Shown: piece by piece, positions 1-12,571 of the stretch
Numbering within the stretch: the first letter of the stretch is position 1
How the letters are laid out: every line of letters starts with the position of its first letter
Assembly (NCBI GenBank): GCA_963575645.1
Contig: OY754475.1
Coordinates: forward strand, 14,670,509 to 14,734,508
Length of the DNA stretch: 64,000 nucleotides
Origin: Xanthostigma xanthostigma
Taxonomy: Eukaryota; Arthropoda; Insecta; Raphidioptera; Raphidiidae
Direction of reading: 5' to 3'
The notes under the pieces: generated by a model
Told to the model about the DNA's origin: nothing
Databases searched by the model: none
Seen by the model: only the letters and a program-made list of their open reading frames with translations
Translations under genes and position numbers: made by a program

Positions 1-1
1 A

Positions 2-1157
2 AAATAAAGCAATTTTGCCTATAAGGACTCATAGCACGCAATTGTCGTGAAGCATGTAAAAACTGCTTGTCTGCGTGAAAATGATAGTAAATATGCAGTT
101 TGCATTTTCTTATAAGAGAATAATCCAAACCTGAATGTTATAGTGTAAATAGACTTACCCTCATGAAATAAAGCAATTTTGCCTATAAGGACTCATTAGC
201 ACCTAAATGTCGTAAAGCATGTAAAAACTGCTTGTCTGCGTTAAAATAATGGTTAATATGCAGTTTGCATTTTCTTATGACAGAATGATCCAAACCTGAA
301 TGTTATAGTGTAAATAGACTTACCTTTCATGAAATAAAGCAATTTTGCCTATAAGGACTCATTTGCCCCTAATTGTCATTAAGCATGTAAAAACTGCTTG
401 TATGCGTTAAAATAATGGTTAATATGCAGATTGCATTTTCTTATGAGAGATTGATCCAAACCTGAATGTTATAGTGTAAATAGACTTACCTTTGTAAAAT
501 AAAGCAATTTTGCCTATAGGGACTCATTTGCACGCAATTGTCGTGAAGCATGTAAAAACTGCTTGTCTGCGTTAAAATAATGGTTAATATGCAGTTTGCA
601 TTTTCTTATGAGAGAATGATCCAAACCTGAATGTTATAGTGTAAGTAAACTTACCTTTGTGAAATAAAGCAATTTTGCCTATAAGGACTCATTTGCACGC
701 AATTGTCGTGAAGCATATAAAAACTGCTTGTCTGCGTGAAAATGATAGTAAATATGCAGTTTGCATTTTCTTATAAGAGAATAATCCAAACCTGAATGTT
801 ATAGTGTAAATAGACTTACCCTCATGAAATAAAGCAATTTTGCCTATAAGGACTCATTAGCACCTAAATGTCGTAAAGCATGTAAAAACTGCTTGTCTGC
901 GTTAAAATAATGGTTAATATGCAGTTTGCATTTTCTTATGACAGAATGATCCAAACCTGAATGTTATAGTGTAAATAGACTTACCTTTCATGAAATAAAG
1001 CAATTTTGCCTATAAGGACTCATTTGCCCCTAATTGTCATTAAGCATGTAAAAACTGCTTGTATGCGTTAAAATAATGGTTAATATGCAGATTGCATTTT
1101 CTTATGAGAGAATGATCTAAACATAAATGTTATAGTGTAAATAGACTTACCCTCATG
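2..1157. repeat. Block A, partial 12-mer: monomers m1-m7
   Basis: Seven monomers in the order diagnostic of the 12-mer. m1 has actcatagcacg (1-bp deletion) and ataagagaataatcc. m2 has attagcacctaaatg and atgacagaatg. m3 has tttcatg, gcccctaattgtcatt and gcagattgc. m4 has gcacgcaattg and gagattgatcc. m5-m7 repeat the m1-m3 pattern about 660 bp later (m5 lacks the m1 deletion). The same seven monomers in the same order occur at 31,507-32,662 and 62,679-63,833, each time followed by the same block B monomer (aaacataaatg, then ataggcac). The left side is cut by the window edge. Confidence 0.9.
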
Positions 1158-4100
1158 AAATAAAGCAATTTTGCCTATAGGCACTCATTTGCATCTAATT
1201 GTCGTAAAGCATGTAAAAACTGCTTGTCTGCGTTAAAATAATGGTTAATATGCAGTTTGCATTTTCTTATGAGAGAATGATCCAAACCTGAATGTTATAG
1301 TGTAAATAGACTTACCTTTGTAAAATAAAGCAATTTTGCCTATAAGGACTCATTTGCACGCAATTGTCGTGAAGCATGTAAAAACTGCTTGTCTGCGTTA
1401 AAATAATGGTTAATATACAGTTTGCATTTTCTTATGAGAGAATGATCCAAACCTGAATGTTATAGTGAAAGTAGACTTACCTTTGTGAAAAAAAACAATT
1501 TTGCTTTTAAGGACTTATTTGCACCTAATTGTCGTAAAGCATGTAAAAACTGCTTGTCAGCGTTAAAATAATGGTTAATATGCAGATTGCATTTTCTTAT
1601 GAGAGAATGATCTAAACATAAATGTTATAGTGTAAATAGACTTACCCTCATGAAATAAAGCAATTTTGCCTATAGGCACTTATTTGCATCTAATTGTCGT
1701 AAAGCATGTAAAAACTGCTTGTCTGCGTTAAAATAATGGTTAATATGCAGTTTGCATTTTCTTATGAGAGAATGATCCAAACCTGAATGTTATAGTGTAA
1801 ATAGACTTACCTTTGTAAAATAAAGCAATTTTGCCTATAAGGACTCATTTGCACGCAATTGTCGTGAAGCATGTAATAACTGCTTGTATGCGTTAAAATG
1901 ATAGTAAATATGCAGTTTGCATTTTCTTATGAGAGAATGATCCAAACCTAAATGTTATAGTGTAAACAGACTAACCCTCATGAAATAAAGCAACTTTGCC
2001 TATAAGGACTCATTTGCACCTAATTGTCATAAAGCATTCAAAAACTGCTTGTATGCGTTAAAATAATGGTTAATATGCAGTTTGCATTTTCTTATGAGAG
2101 AATGATCCAAACCTGAATGTTATAGTGAAAATAGACTAACCTTTGTAAAATAACGCAATTTTGCCTATAAGGTCTCATTTGCACGCAATTGTCGTGAAGC
2201 ATGTAAAAACTGCTTGTCTGCGTTAAAATAATGGTTAATATGCAGTTTGCATTTTCTTATGAGAGAATGATCCAAACCTGAATGTTATAGTGTAAGTAAA
2301 CTTACCTTTGTGAAATAAAGCAATTTTGCCTATAAGGACTCATTTGCACCTAATTGTCGTAAAGCATGTAAAAACTGCTTGTCTGCTTTAAAATAATGGT
2401 TAATATGCAGTTTGCATTTTCTTATGAGAGAATAATCCAAACCTGAGTGTTATAGTGTAAATAGACTAACCTTTATGAAATAAAGCAATTTTGCCTATAA
2501 GGACCCATTTGCCCCTAATTGTCATAAAGCATGTAAAAACTACTTGTATGCGTTAAAATGATAGAAAATATGCAGTTTGCATTTTCTTATGAGAGAATGA
2601 TCCAAACCTGAATGTTATAGTGTAAGTAAACTTACCTTTGTGAAATAAGTCAATTTTGCCTATAAGGACTCATTTGCACCTAATTGTCGTAAAGCATGTA
2701 AAAACTGCTTGTCTGCGTTAAAATAATGGTTAATATGCAGTTTGCATTTTCTTATGAGAGAAAAATCCAAACCTGAATGTCATAGTGTAAATAGACTAAC
2801 CTTCATGAAATAAAGCAATTTTGCCTATAAGGACCCATTTGACCCTAATTGTCATAAAGCATGTAAAAACTGCTTGTATGCGTTAAAATGATAGTAAATA
2901 TGCAGTTTGCATTTTCTTATGAGAGAATGATCCAAACCTAAATGTTATAGTGTAAATAGACTAGCCCTCATGAAATAAAGCAATTTTGCCTATAAGGACT
3001 TATTTGCACCTAATTGTCATAAAGCTTGAAAAAACTGCTTGTATGCGTTAAAATAATAGTTAATATGCAGTTCGCATTTTCTTATGAGAGAATGATCCAA
3101 ACCTGAATGTTATAGTTTAAGTAAACTTACCTTTGTAAAATGAGGCAATTTTGCCTATAAGGACTCATTTGCACCTAATTGTCGTAAAGCATGTAAAAAC
3201 TGCTTGTCTGCGTTAAAATAATAGTTAATATGCAGTTTGCTTTTTCTTATGAGAGAATGATCCAAACCTGAATGTTATAGTGTAAATAGACTTACCTTCA
3301 TGAAATAAAGCAATTTTGCCTATAAGGACTTTTTTGCCCCTAATTGTCATAAAGCATGTAAAAACTGCTTGTATGCGTTAAAATAATGGTTAATATGCAG
3401 TTTGCATTTTCTTATGAGAGAATGATCCAAACCTGAATGTTATAGTGTAAATAGACTTACCTTTGTAAAATAAAGCAATTTTGCCTATAAAGACTCATTA
3501 GCACGCAATTGTCGTGAAGCATGTAAAAACTGCTTGTCTACGTGAAAATGATAGTAAATATGCAGTTTGCATTTTCTTATGAGAGAATAATCCAAACCTG
3601 AATGTTATAGTGTAAATAGACTTTCCCTCATGAAATAAAGCAATTTTGCCTATAAAGACTCATTTGCACTTAATTGTCGTAAAGCATGTAAAAACTGCTT
3701 GTCTGCGTTTAAATAATGGTTAATATGCAGTTTGCATTTTCTTATGAGAGAATGATCCAAACCTGAATGTTATAGTGTAAATAGACTTACCCTTATGAAA
3801 TAAAGCAATTTTGCCTATAAGGACTCATTTGCACCTAATTGTCATAAAGCATGTAAAAACTGCTTGTATGCGTTAAAATAATGGTTAATATGCAGTTTGC
3901 ATTTTCTTATGAGAGAATGATCCAAACCTGAATGTTATAGTGTAAATAGATTTACCTTTGTAAAATAAAGCAATTTTGTCTATAAGGACTCATTTGCACG
4001 CAATAGTCGTAAAGCATGTAAAAACTGCTTGTCTGCGTTTAAATGATGGTTAATATGCAGTTTGCATTTTCTTATGAGAGAAAGATCCAAACCTGAATGT

Positions 4101-5039
4101 TATAGTGTAAATAGACTTACCCTTATGAAATAAAGCAATTTTGCCTATAAGGACTCATTTGCACCTAATTGTCATAAAGCATGTAAAAACTGCTTGTATG
4201 CGTTAAAATAATGGTTAATATGCAGTTTGCATTTCTTATGAGAGAATGATCCAAACCTGAATGTTATAGTGTAAATAGACTTACCTTTGTAAAAAAAAGC
4301 AATGTTGCCTATAAGGACTCATTTGCACGCAATTGTCGTGAAGCATGTAAAAACTGCTTGTCTGCGTTAAAATAATGGTTAATATGCAGTTTGCATTTTC
4401 TTATGAGAGAATGATCCAAACCTGAATGTTATAGTGTAAATAGACTTACCCTCATGAAATAAAGCAATTTTGCCTATAAGGACTCATTTGCACCTAATTG
4501 TCATAAAGCATGTAAAAACTGCTTGTATGCGTTAAAATAATGGTTAATATGCAGTTTGCATTTTCTTATGAGAGAATGATCCAAACCTGAATGTTATAGT
4601 GTAAATAGATTTACCTTTGTAAAATAAAGCAATTTTGCCTATAAGGACTCATTTGCACGCAATTGTCGTGAAGCATGTAAAAACTGCTTGTATGCGTTAA
4701 ATAAATGGTTAATATGCAGATTGCATTTTCTTATGAGAGAAAGATCCAAACCTGAATGTTATAGTGTAAATAGACTTACCTTTGTAAAATAAAGCAATTT
4801 TGCCTATAAGGACTCATTTGCACGCAATTGTCGTGAAGCATGTAAAAACTGCTTGTCTGCGTTAAAATAATGGTTAATATGCAGTTTGCATTTTCTTATG
4901 AGAGAATGATCCAAACCTGAATGTTATAGTGTAAATAGACTTACCTTTGTAAAATAAAGCTATTTTGCCTATAAAGACTAATTTGCACTCAATTGTCGTG
5001 AAGCATGTAAAAACTGCTTGTCTGCGTGAAAATGATAGT
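1158..5039. repeat. Block B, copy 1 (~23 monomers)
   Basis: Distinctive monomers include ctataggcactcatttgcatc (about 1,175 and 1,670), ataaggtctcatttg (2,168), gaaataagtcaatt (2,643), aaatgaggcaatt (3,140), gcacttaattg (3,666) and gcaatagtcg (4,000). All of these recur in the same order at 32.66-36.2 kb, with only scattered single-base differences by eye. The displacement is 31,505 bp at first, 31,502 bp after a 3-bp deletion near 33,317, and 31,172 bp beyond about 4,650, where this copy carries two extra monomers. No gene is present. Confidence 0.9.
4322..4652. repeat. Two-monomer insertion/deletion difference between the B copies
   Basis: The displacement between the B copies drops from 31,502 to 31,172 bp (330 bp, two monomers) between markers at 4,229/35,731 and 4,701/35,873. 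Copy 1 has two further monomers here (a gcacgcaattg type and a gcacctaattgtcat type) before the shared gcgttaaataaatgg monomer. Either copy 1 gained a dimer or copy 2 lost one. The exact edges cannot be placed within the repeated sequence. Confidence 0.75.
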
Positions 5040-6853
5040 AAATATGCAGTTTGCATTTTCTTATGAGAGAATGATCCAAACCTGAATGTTATAGTGTAAG
5101 TAAACTTACCTTTGTGAAATAAAGCAATTTTGCCTATAAGGACTCATTTGCACCTAATTGTCGTAAAGCATGTAAAAACTGCTTGTCTGCTTTAAAATAA
5201 TGGTTAATATGCAGTTTGCATTTTCTTATGAGAGAATGATCCAAACCTGAATGTTATAGTGAAAGTAGACTTACCTTTGTGAAAAAAAACAATTTTGCTT
5301 TTAAGGACTTATTTGCACCTAATTGTCGTAAACCATGTAAAAACCGCTTGTCTGCGTGAAAATGATAGTAAATATGCAGTTTGTATTTTCTTATGAGAGA
5401 ATGATCCAAACCTGAATGTTATAGTGTAAATAGACTTACCTTCATGAAATAAAGCAATTTTGCCTATAAGGACTCATTTGCCCCTAATTGTCATAAAGCA
5501 TGTAAAAACTGCTTGTATGCGTTAAAATAATGGTTAATATGCAGTTTGCATTTTCTTATGAGAGAATGATCCAAACCTGAATGTTATAGTGAAAATAGAC
5601 TTACCTTTGTAAAATAACGCAATTTTGCCTATAAGGACTCATTTGCACGCAATTGTCGTGAAACATGTAAAAACTGCTTGTCTGCGTTAAAATAATGGTT
5701 AATATGCAGTTTGCATTTTCTTATGAGAGAATGATCCAAACCTGAATGTTATAGTGTAAGTAAACTTACCTTTGTAAAATAAAGCAATTTTGCCTATAAG
5801 GACTCGTTTGCACCTAATTGTCGTAAAGCATGTAAAAACTGCTTGTCTGCGTTAAAATAATAGTTATATGCAGTTTGCTTTTTCTTATGAGAGAATGATC
5901 CAAACCTGAATGTTATAGTGTAAATAGACTTACCCTCATGAAATAAAGCATTTTTGCCTATAAAGACCCATTTGACCCTAATTGTCATAAAGCATGTAAA
6001 AACTGCTTGTATGCGTTAAAATAATGGTTAATATGCAGTTCGCATTTTCTTATGAGAGAATGATCCAAACCTGAATGTTATAGTGTAAATAGACTTACCC
6101 TCATGAAATAAAGCATTTTTGCCTATAAAGACTCATTTGCACCTAATTGTCATAAAGCATGTAAAAACTGCTTGTATGCGTTAAAATGATAGTAAATATG
6201 CAGTTCGCTTTTTCTTATGAGAGAATGATCCAAACCTGAATGTTATAGTGAAAGTAGACTTACCTTTGCGAAAAAAAACAATTTTGCTTTTAAGGACTTA
6301 TTTGCACCTAATTGTCGTAAACCATGTAAAAACTGCTTGTCTGCGTGAAAATGATAGTAAATATGCAGTTTGCATTTTCTTATGAGAGAATGATCCAAAC
6401 CTGAATGTTATAGTGAAAGTAGACTTACCTTTGCGAAAAAAAACAATTTTGCTTTTAAGGACTTATTTGCACCTAATTGTCGTAAACCATGTAAAAACTG
6501 CTTGTCTGCGTGAAAATGATAGTAAATATGCAGTTTGCATTTTCTTATGAGAGAATGATCCAAACCTGAATGTTATAGTGTAAATAGACTTACCTTCATG
6601 AAATAAAGCAATTTTGCCTATAAGGACTCATTTGCCCCTAATTGTCTTAAAGCATGTAAAAACTGCTTGTATGCGTTAAAATAATGGTTAATATGCAGTT
6701 TGCATTTTCTTATGAGAGAATGATCCAAACCTGAATGTTATAGTGAAAATAGACTTACCTTTGTAAAATAACGCAATTTTGCCTATAAGGACTCATTTGC
6801 ACCTAATTGTCGTAAAGCATGTAAAAACTGCTTGTCTGCGTTAAAATAATGGT
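5040..6853. repeat. Block C, 11-monomer (1,814-bp) tandem unit, copy 1
   Basis: Rare markers recur exactly 1,814 bp downstream: taaaaaccgcttg (5,338 and 7,152), gcagtttgtattttc, gtgaaacatg, and the actcgtttgcacc monomer with the shortened tagttatatgcag. The part shared with the next copy covers about 5,040-6,253. The first ~735 bp (to about 5,775) also matches 36.2-36.95 kb at displacement 31,172. Confidence 0.85.
6254..6583. repeat. Identical adjacent monomer pair (acctttgcgaaaaaaaac type)
   Basis: Two consecutive monomers, about 6,254-6,418 and 6,419-6,583, look identical base for base by eye. Each carries agtgaaagtagac, acctttgcgaaaaaaaac, gcttttaaggacttatttg and cgtaaaccatg. The same pair is present at about 38,913-39,240, where the second member has acctttgcaaaa. 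Perfect identity of neighbours suggests a very recent single-monomer duplication within block C. Confidence 0.8.
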
Positions 6854-8064
6854 AAATATGCAGTTTGCATTTTCTTATGAGAGAATGATCCAAACCTGAA
6901 TGTTATAGTGTAAGTAAACTTACCTTTGTGAAATAAAGCAATTTTGCCTATAAGGACTCATTTGCACCTAATTGTCGTAAAGCATGTAAAAACTGCTTGT
7001 CTGCTTTAAAATAATGGTTAATATGCAGTTTGCATTTTCTTATGAGAGAATGATCCAAACCTGAATGTTATAGTGAAAGTAGACTTACCTTTGTGAAAAA
7101 AAACAATTTTGCTTTTAAGGACTTATTTGCACCTAATTGTCGTAAACCATGTAAAAACCGCTTGTCTGCGTGAAAATGATAGTAAATATGCAGTTTGTAT
7201 TTTCTTATGAGAGAATGATCCAAACCTGAATGTTATAGTGTAAATAGACTTACCTTCATGAAATAAAGCAATTTTGCCTATAAGGACTCATTTGCCCCTA
7301 ATTGTCATAAAGCATGTAAAAACTGCTTGTATGCGTTAAAATAATGGTTAATATGCAGTTTGCATTTTCTTATGAGAGAATGATCCAAACCTGAATGTTA
7401 TAGTGAAAATAGACTTACCTTTGTAAAATAACGCAATTTTGCCTATAAGGACTCATTTGCACGCAATTGTCGTGAAACATGTAAAAACTGCTTGTCTGCG
7501 TTAAAATAATGGTTAATATGCAGTTTGCATTTTCTTATGAGAGAATGATCCAAACCTGAATGTTATAGTGTAAGTAAACTTACCTTTGTAAAATAAAGCA
7601 ATTTTGCCTATAAGGACTCGTTTGCACCTAATTGTCGTAAAGCATGTAAAAACTGCTTGTCTGCGTTAAAATAATAGTTATATGCAGTTTGCTTTTTCTT
7701 ATGAGAGAATGATCCAAACCTGAATGTTATAGTGTAAATAGACTTACCCTCATGAAATAAAGCATTTTTGCCTATAAAGACCCATTTGACCCTAATTGTC
7801 ATAAAGCATGTAAAAACTGCTTGTATGCGTTAAAATAATGGTTAATATGCAGTTCGCATTTTCTTATGAGAGAATGATCCAAACCTGAATGTTATAGTGT
7901 AAATAGACTTACCCTCATGAAATAAAGCATTTTTGCCTATAAAGACTCATTTGCACCTAATTGTCATAAAGCATGTAAAAACTGCTTGTATGCGTTAAAA
8001 TGATAGTAAATATGCAGTTCGCTTTTTCTTATGAGAGAATGATCCAAACCTGAATGTTATAGTG
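6854..8064. repeat. Block C, 1,814-bp tandem unit, copy 2 (partial)
   Basis: Repeats 5,040-6,253 at a displacement of 1,814 bp. It ends where agtgaaagtagac in copy 1 is replaced by agtgaaaatagac here, as the sequence switches to another copy of the four-monomer unit listed separately. Both copies contain the same minus-strand open frame of 64 codons (5,794-5,988 and 7,608-7,802), which is a by-product of the repeat. Confidence 0.85.
7402..8060. repeat. Four-monomer (659-bp) tandem unit, copy 1
   Basis: A four-monomer block with aataacgcaatttt + gtgaaacatg, actcgtttgcacc + tagttatatgcag, cccatttgaccc + gcagttcgcat, and gcatttttgcc + gcagttcgctttttc. The whole block repeats immediately downstream at 659 bp. 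An earlier copy sits at about 5,588-6,246 inside the 1,814-bp unit, so the window holds three full copies here. A degraded one is at 38,435-38,926. Confidence 0.85.
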
Positions 8065-8719
8065 AAAATAGACTTACCTTTGTAAAATAACGCAATTTTG
8101 CCTATAAGGACTCATTTGCACGCAATTGTCGTGAAACATGTAAAAACTGCTTGTCTGCGTTAAAATAATGGTTAATATGCAGTTTGCATTTTCTTATGAG
8201 AGAATGATCCAAACCTGAATGTTATAGTGTAAGTAAACTTACCTTTGTAAAATAAAGCAATTTTGCCTATAAGGACTCGTTTGCACCTAATTGTCGTAAA
8301 GCATGTAAAAACTGCTTGTCTGCGTTAAAATAATAGTTATATGCAGTTTGCTTTTTCTTATGAGAGAATGATCCAAACCTGAATGTTATAGTGTAAATAG
8401 ACTTACCCTCATGAAATAAAGCATTTTTGCCTATAAAGACCCATTTGACCCTAATTGTCATAAAGCATGTAAAAACTGCTTGTATGCGTTAAAATAATGG
8501 TTAATATGCAGTTCGCATTTTCTTATGAGAGAATGATCCAAACCTGAATGTTATAGTGTAAATAGACTTACCCTCATGAAATAAAGCATTTTTGCCTATA
8601 AAGACTCATTTGCACCTAATTGTCATAAAGCATGTAAAAACTGCTTGTATGCGTTAAAATGATAGTAAATATGCAGTTCGCTTTTTCTTATGAGAGAATG
8701 ATCCAAACCTGAATGTTAT
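8061..8719. repeat. Four-monomer (659-bp) tandem unit, copy 2
   Basis: A direct repeat of the preceding 659 bp; all four diagnostic monomers recur in order with no difference I could see. The next monomer begins in the same way (aataacgcaatttt) and then switches at about 8,778 from gcacgcaattg to gcacctaattg, rejoining sequence like 6,745-6,910. Confidence 0.85.
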
Positions 8720-9216
8720 AGTGAAAATAGACTTACCTTTGTAAAATAACGCAATTTTGCCTATAAGGACTCATTTGCACCTAATTGTCGTAAAGCATGT
8801 AAAAACTGCTTGTCTGCGTTAAAATAATGGTAAATATGCAGTTTGCATTTTCTTATGAGAGAATGATCCAAACCTGAATGTTATAGTGTAAGTAAACTTA
8901 CCTTTGTGAAATAAAGCAATTTTGCCTATAAGGACTCATTTGCACCTAATTGTCGTAAAGCATGTAAAAACTGCTTGTCTGCTTTAAAATAATGGTTAAT
9001 ATGCAGTTTGCATTTTCTTATGAGAGAATAATCCAAACCTGAATGTTATAGTGTAAATAGACTAACCTTTATGAAATAAAGCAATTTTGCCTATAAGGAC
9101 CCATTTGTCCCTAATTGTCATAAAGCATGTAAAAACTGCTTGTATGCGTTAAAATGATAGAAAATATGCAGTTTGCATTTTCTTATGAGAGAATGATCCA
9201 AACCTGAATGTTATAG
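8720..9216. repeat. Block C right part: aatggtaaatatg and cccatttgtccc monomers
   Basis: Monomers marked by aataatggtaaatatg (about 8,825; also about 6,845 and 39,345), ctgctttaaaataatgg and cccatttgtccc (9,102). The run is repeated at 39.2-39.7 kb at displacement ~30,514 bp, showing that this stretch travelled with block C in the second half of the window. Confidence 0.8.
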
Positions 9217-9775
9217 TTTAAGTAAACTTACCTTTGTAAAATAAAGCAATTTTGCCTATAAGGACTCGTTTGCACCTAATTGTCGTAAAGCATGTAAAAA
9301 CTGCTTGTCTGCGTTAAAATAATAGTTAATATGCAGTTTGCTTTTTCTTATGAGAGAATGATCCAAACCTGAATGTTATAGTGTAAATAGACTTACCTTC
9401 ATGTAATAAAGCAATTTTGCCTATAAGGACTCATTTGCACCTAATTGTCATAAAGCTTGAAAAAACTGCTTGTATGCGTTAAAATAATAGTTAATATGCA
9501 GTTTGCATTTTCTTATGAGAGAATGATCCAAACCTGAATGTTATAGTTTAAGTAAACTTACCTTTGTAAAATAAAGCAATTTTGCCTATAAGGACTCGTT
9601 TGCACCTAATTGTCGTAAAGCATGTAAAAACTGCTTGTCTGCGTTAAAATAATAGTTAATATGCAGTTTGCTTTTTCTTATGAGAGAATGATCCAAACCT
9701 GAATGTTATAGTGTAAATAGACTTACCTTCATGAAATAAAGCAATTTTGCCTATAAGGACTCATTTGCACCTAAT
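9217..9775. repeat. Dimeric (330-bp) tandem duplication, actcgtttgcacc type
   Basis: The run tttaagtaaac, actcgtttgcacc, tagttaatatgcag, gctttttcttatg starts at 9,217 and again at 9,547 (330 bp apart). The copies part after about 9,775, where the first has gtcataaagcttgaaaaaac and the second gtcgtaaagcatgaaaaaac. The first copy carries cttcatgtaataaag, a rare variant shared only with 39,911. This dimer straddles the change from block C to block D. Confidence 0.8.
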
Positions 9776-12571
9776 TGTCGTAAAGCATGAAAAAACTGCT
9801 TGTCTGCGTTTAAATAATGGTTAAATGCAGTTTGCATTTTCTTATGAGAGAATGATCCAAACCTGAATGTTATAGTGTAAATAGACTAACCTTCATGAAA
9901 TAAAGCAATTTTGCCTATAAGGACTCATTTGCCCCTAATTGTCATAAAGCATGTAAAAACTGCTTGTATGCGTTAAAATAATGGTTAATATGCAGTTCGC
10001 ATTTTCTTATGAGAGAATGATCCAAACCTGATTGTTATAGTGTAAATAGACTTACCCTCATGAAATAAAGCAATTTTGCCTATAGGCACTCATTTGCATC
10101 TAATTGTGGTAAAGCATGTAAAAACTGCTTGTCTGCGTTAAAATAATGGTTAATATGCAGTTTGCATTTTCTTATGAGAGAATGATCCAAACCTGAATGT
10201 TATAGTGAAAGTAGACTTACCTTTGCGAAAAAAAACAATTTTGCTTTTAAGGACTTATTTGCACCTAATTGTCGTAAACCATGTAAAAACTGCTTGTCTG
10301 CGTGAAAATGATAGTAAATATGCAGTTTGCATTTTCTTATGAGAGAATGATCCAAACCTGAATGTTATAGTGTAAATAGACTAACCTTCATGAAATTAAG
10401 CATTTTTGCCTATAAGGACTCATTTGCCCCTAATTGTCATAAAGCATGTAAAAACTGCTTGTATGCGTTAAAATAATAGTTAATATGCAGTTTGCATTTT
10501 CTTATGAGAGAATGATCCAAACCTGATTGTTATAGTGAAAATAGACTTACCTTTGTAAAATAACGCAATTTTGCCTATAAGGACTCATTTGCACGCAATT
10601 GTCGTGAAGCATGTAAAAACTGCTTGTCTGCGTTAAAATAATGGTTAATATGCAGTTTGCATTTTCTTATGAGAGAATGATCCAAACCTGAATGTTATAG
10701 TGTAAGTAAACTTACCTTTGTGAAATAAAGCAATTTTGCCTATAAGGACTCATTTGCACCTAATTGTCGTAAAGCATGTAAAAACTGCTTGTCTGCGTTA
10801 AAATAATTGTTAATATGCAGTTTGCATTTTCTTATGAGAGAAAAATCCAAACCTGAATGTCATAGTGTAAATAGACTAACCTTCATGAAATAAAGCAATT
10901 TTGCCTATAAGGACCCATTTGACCCTAATTGTCATAAAGCATGTAAAAACTGCTTGTATGCGTTAAAATGATAGTAAATATGCAGTTTGCATTTTCTTAT
11001 GAGAGAATGATCCAAACCTGAATGTCATAGTGTAAATAGACTTACCCTTATGAAATAAAGCAATTTTGCCTATAAGGACTCATTTGCACCTAATTGTCAT
11101 AAAGCTTGTAAAAACTGCATGTATGCGTTAAAATAATGGTTAATATGCAGTTTGCATTTCTTATGAGAGAATGATCCAAACCTGAATGTTATAGTGTAAA
11201 TAGACTTACCTTTGTAAAAAAAAGCAATTTTGCCTATAAGGACTCATTTGCACGCAATTGTCGTGAAGCATGTAAAAACTGCTTGTATGCGTGAAAATGA
11301 TATTAAATATGCAGTTTGCATTTTCTTATGAGAGAATGATCCAAACCTGAATGTTATAGTGTAAATAGACTTACCCTCATGAAATAAAGCAATTTTGCCT
11401 ATAGGCACTCATTTGCATCTAATTGTCGTAAAGCATGTAAAAACTGCTTGTCTGCGTTAAAATAATGGTTAATATTCATTTTGCATTTTCTTATGAGAGT
11501 ATGATCCAAACCTGAATGTTATAGTGAAAATAGACTTACCTTTGTAAAATAACGCAATTTTGCCTATAAGGACTCATTTGCACGCAATTGTCGTGAAGCA
11601 TGTAAAAACTGCTTGTCTGCGTAAAAATGATAGTAAATATGCAGTTTGCATTTTCTTATGAGAGAATGATCCAAACCTGAATGTTATAGTGTAAATAGAC
11701 TTACCTTTATGAAATAAAGCAATTTTGCCTATAAAGACTCATTTGCACTTAATTGTCGTAAAGCATGTAAAAACTGCTTGTCTGCGTTTAAATAATGGTT
11801 AATATTCATTTTTCATTTTCTTATGAGAGTATGATCCAAACCTGAATGTTATAGTGAAAATAGACTTACCTTTGTAAAATAACGCAATTTTGCCTATAAG
11901 GACTCATTTGCACGCAATTGTCGTGAAGCATGTAAAAACTGCTTGTCTGCGTTAAAATAATGGTTAATATGCAGTTTGCATTTTCTTATGAGAGAATGAT
12001 CCAAACCTGAATGTTATATTGTAAGTGAACTTACCTTTGTGAAATAAAGCAATTTTGCCTATAAGGACTCATTTGCACCTAATTGTCGTAAAGCATGTAA
12101 AAACTGCTTGTCTGCGTTAAAATAATGGTTAATATGCAGTTTGCATTTTCTTATGAGAGAAAAATCCAAACTTGAATGTCAGAGTGTAAATAGACTAACC
12201 TTCATGAAATAAAGCAATTTTGCCTATAAGGACCCATTTGACCCTAATTGTCATAAAGCATGTAAAAACTGCTTGTATGCGTTAAAATGATAGTAAATAT
12301 GCAGTTTGCATTTTCTTATGAGAGAATGATCCAAACCTGAATGTTATAGTTTAAGTAAACTTACCTTTGTAAAATAAAGCAATTTTGCCTATAAGGACTC
12401 ATTTGCACCTAAATGTCGTAAAGCATGTAAAAACTGCTTGTATGCGTTAAAATGATAGAAAATATGCAGTTTGCATTTTCTTATGAGAGAAAGATCCAAA
12501 CCTAAATGTTATAGTGTAAATAGACTAGCCCTCATGAAATAAAGCAATTTTGCCTATAAGGACTCATTTGC
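9480..12571. repeat. Block D, copy 1 (~19 monomers)
   Basis: Matches 44,776-48,361 in order. Markers: gcatgaaaaaactgc with ttaaatgcag, taattgtggtaaag (10,101), aacctgattgttatag, ctgcatgtatg (11,116), gatattaaatatg, two ttaatattcatttt monomers, gttatattgtaagtgaac (12,013) and tagactagccc (12,521). The displacement is 35,296 bp, then 35,461 (one extra monomer in the 45 kb copy near 45.3 kb), then 35,789 (two extra short monomers with aatttggctataagg in that copy). This copy lacks the aatttggctat monomers, so it may represent an earlier state of the block. No genes. Confidence 0.85.

Noticed and set aside
641-654. gtaagt in the gtaagtaaacttac variant as a splice donor
   Set aside because: It is a recurring satellite variant with no exon, branch point or acceptor context; better explained as the dyad variant.
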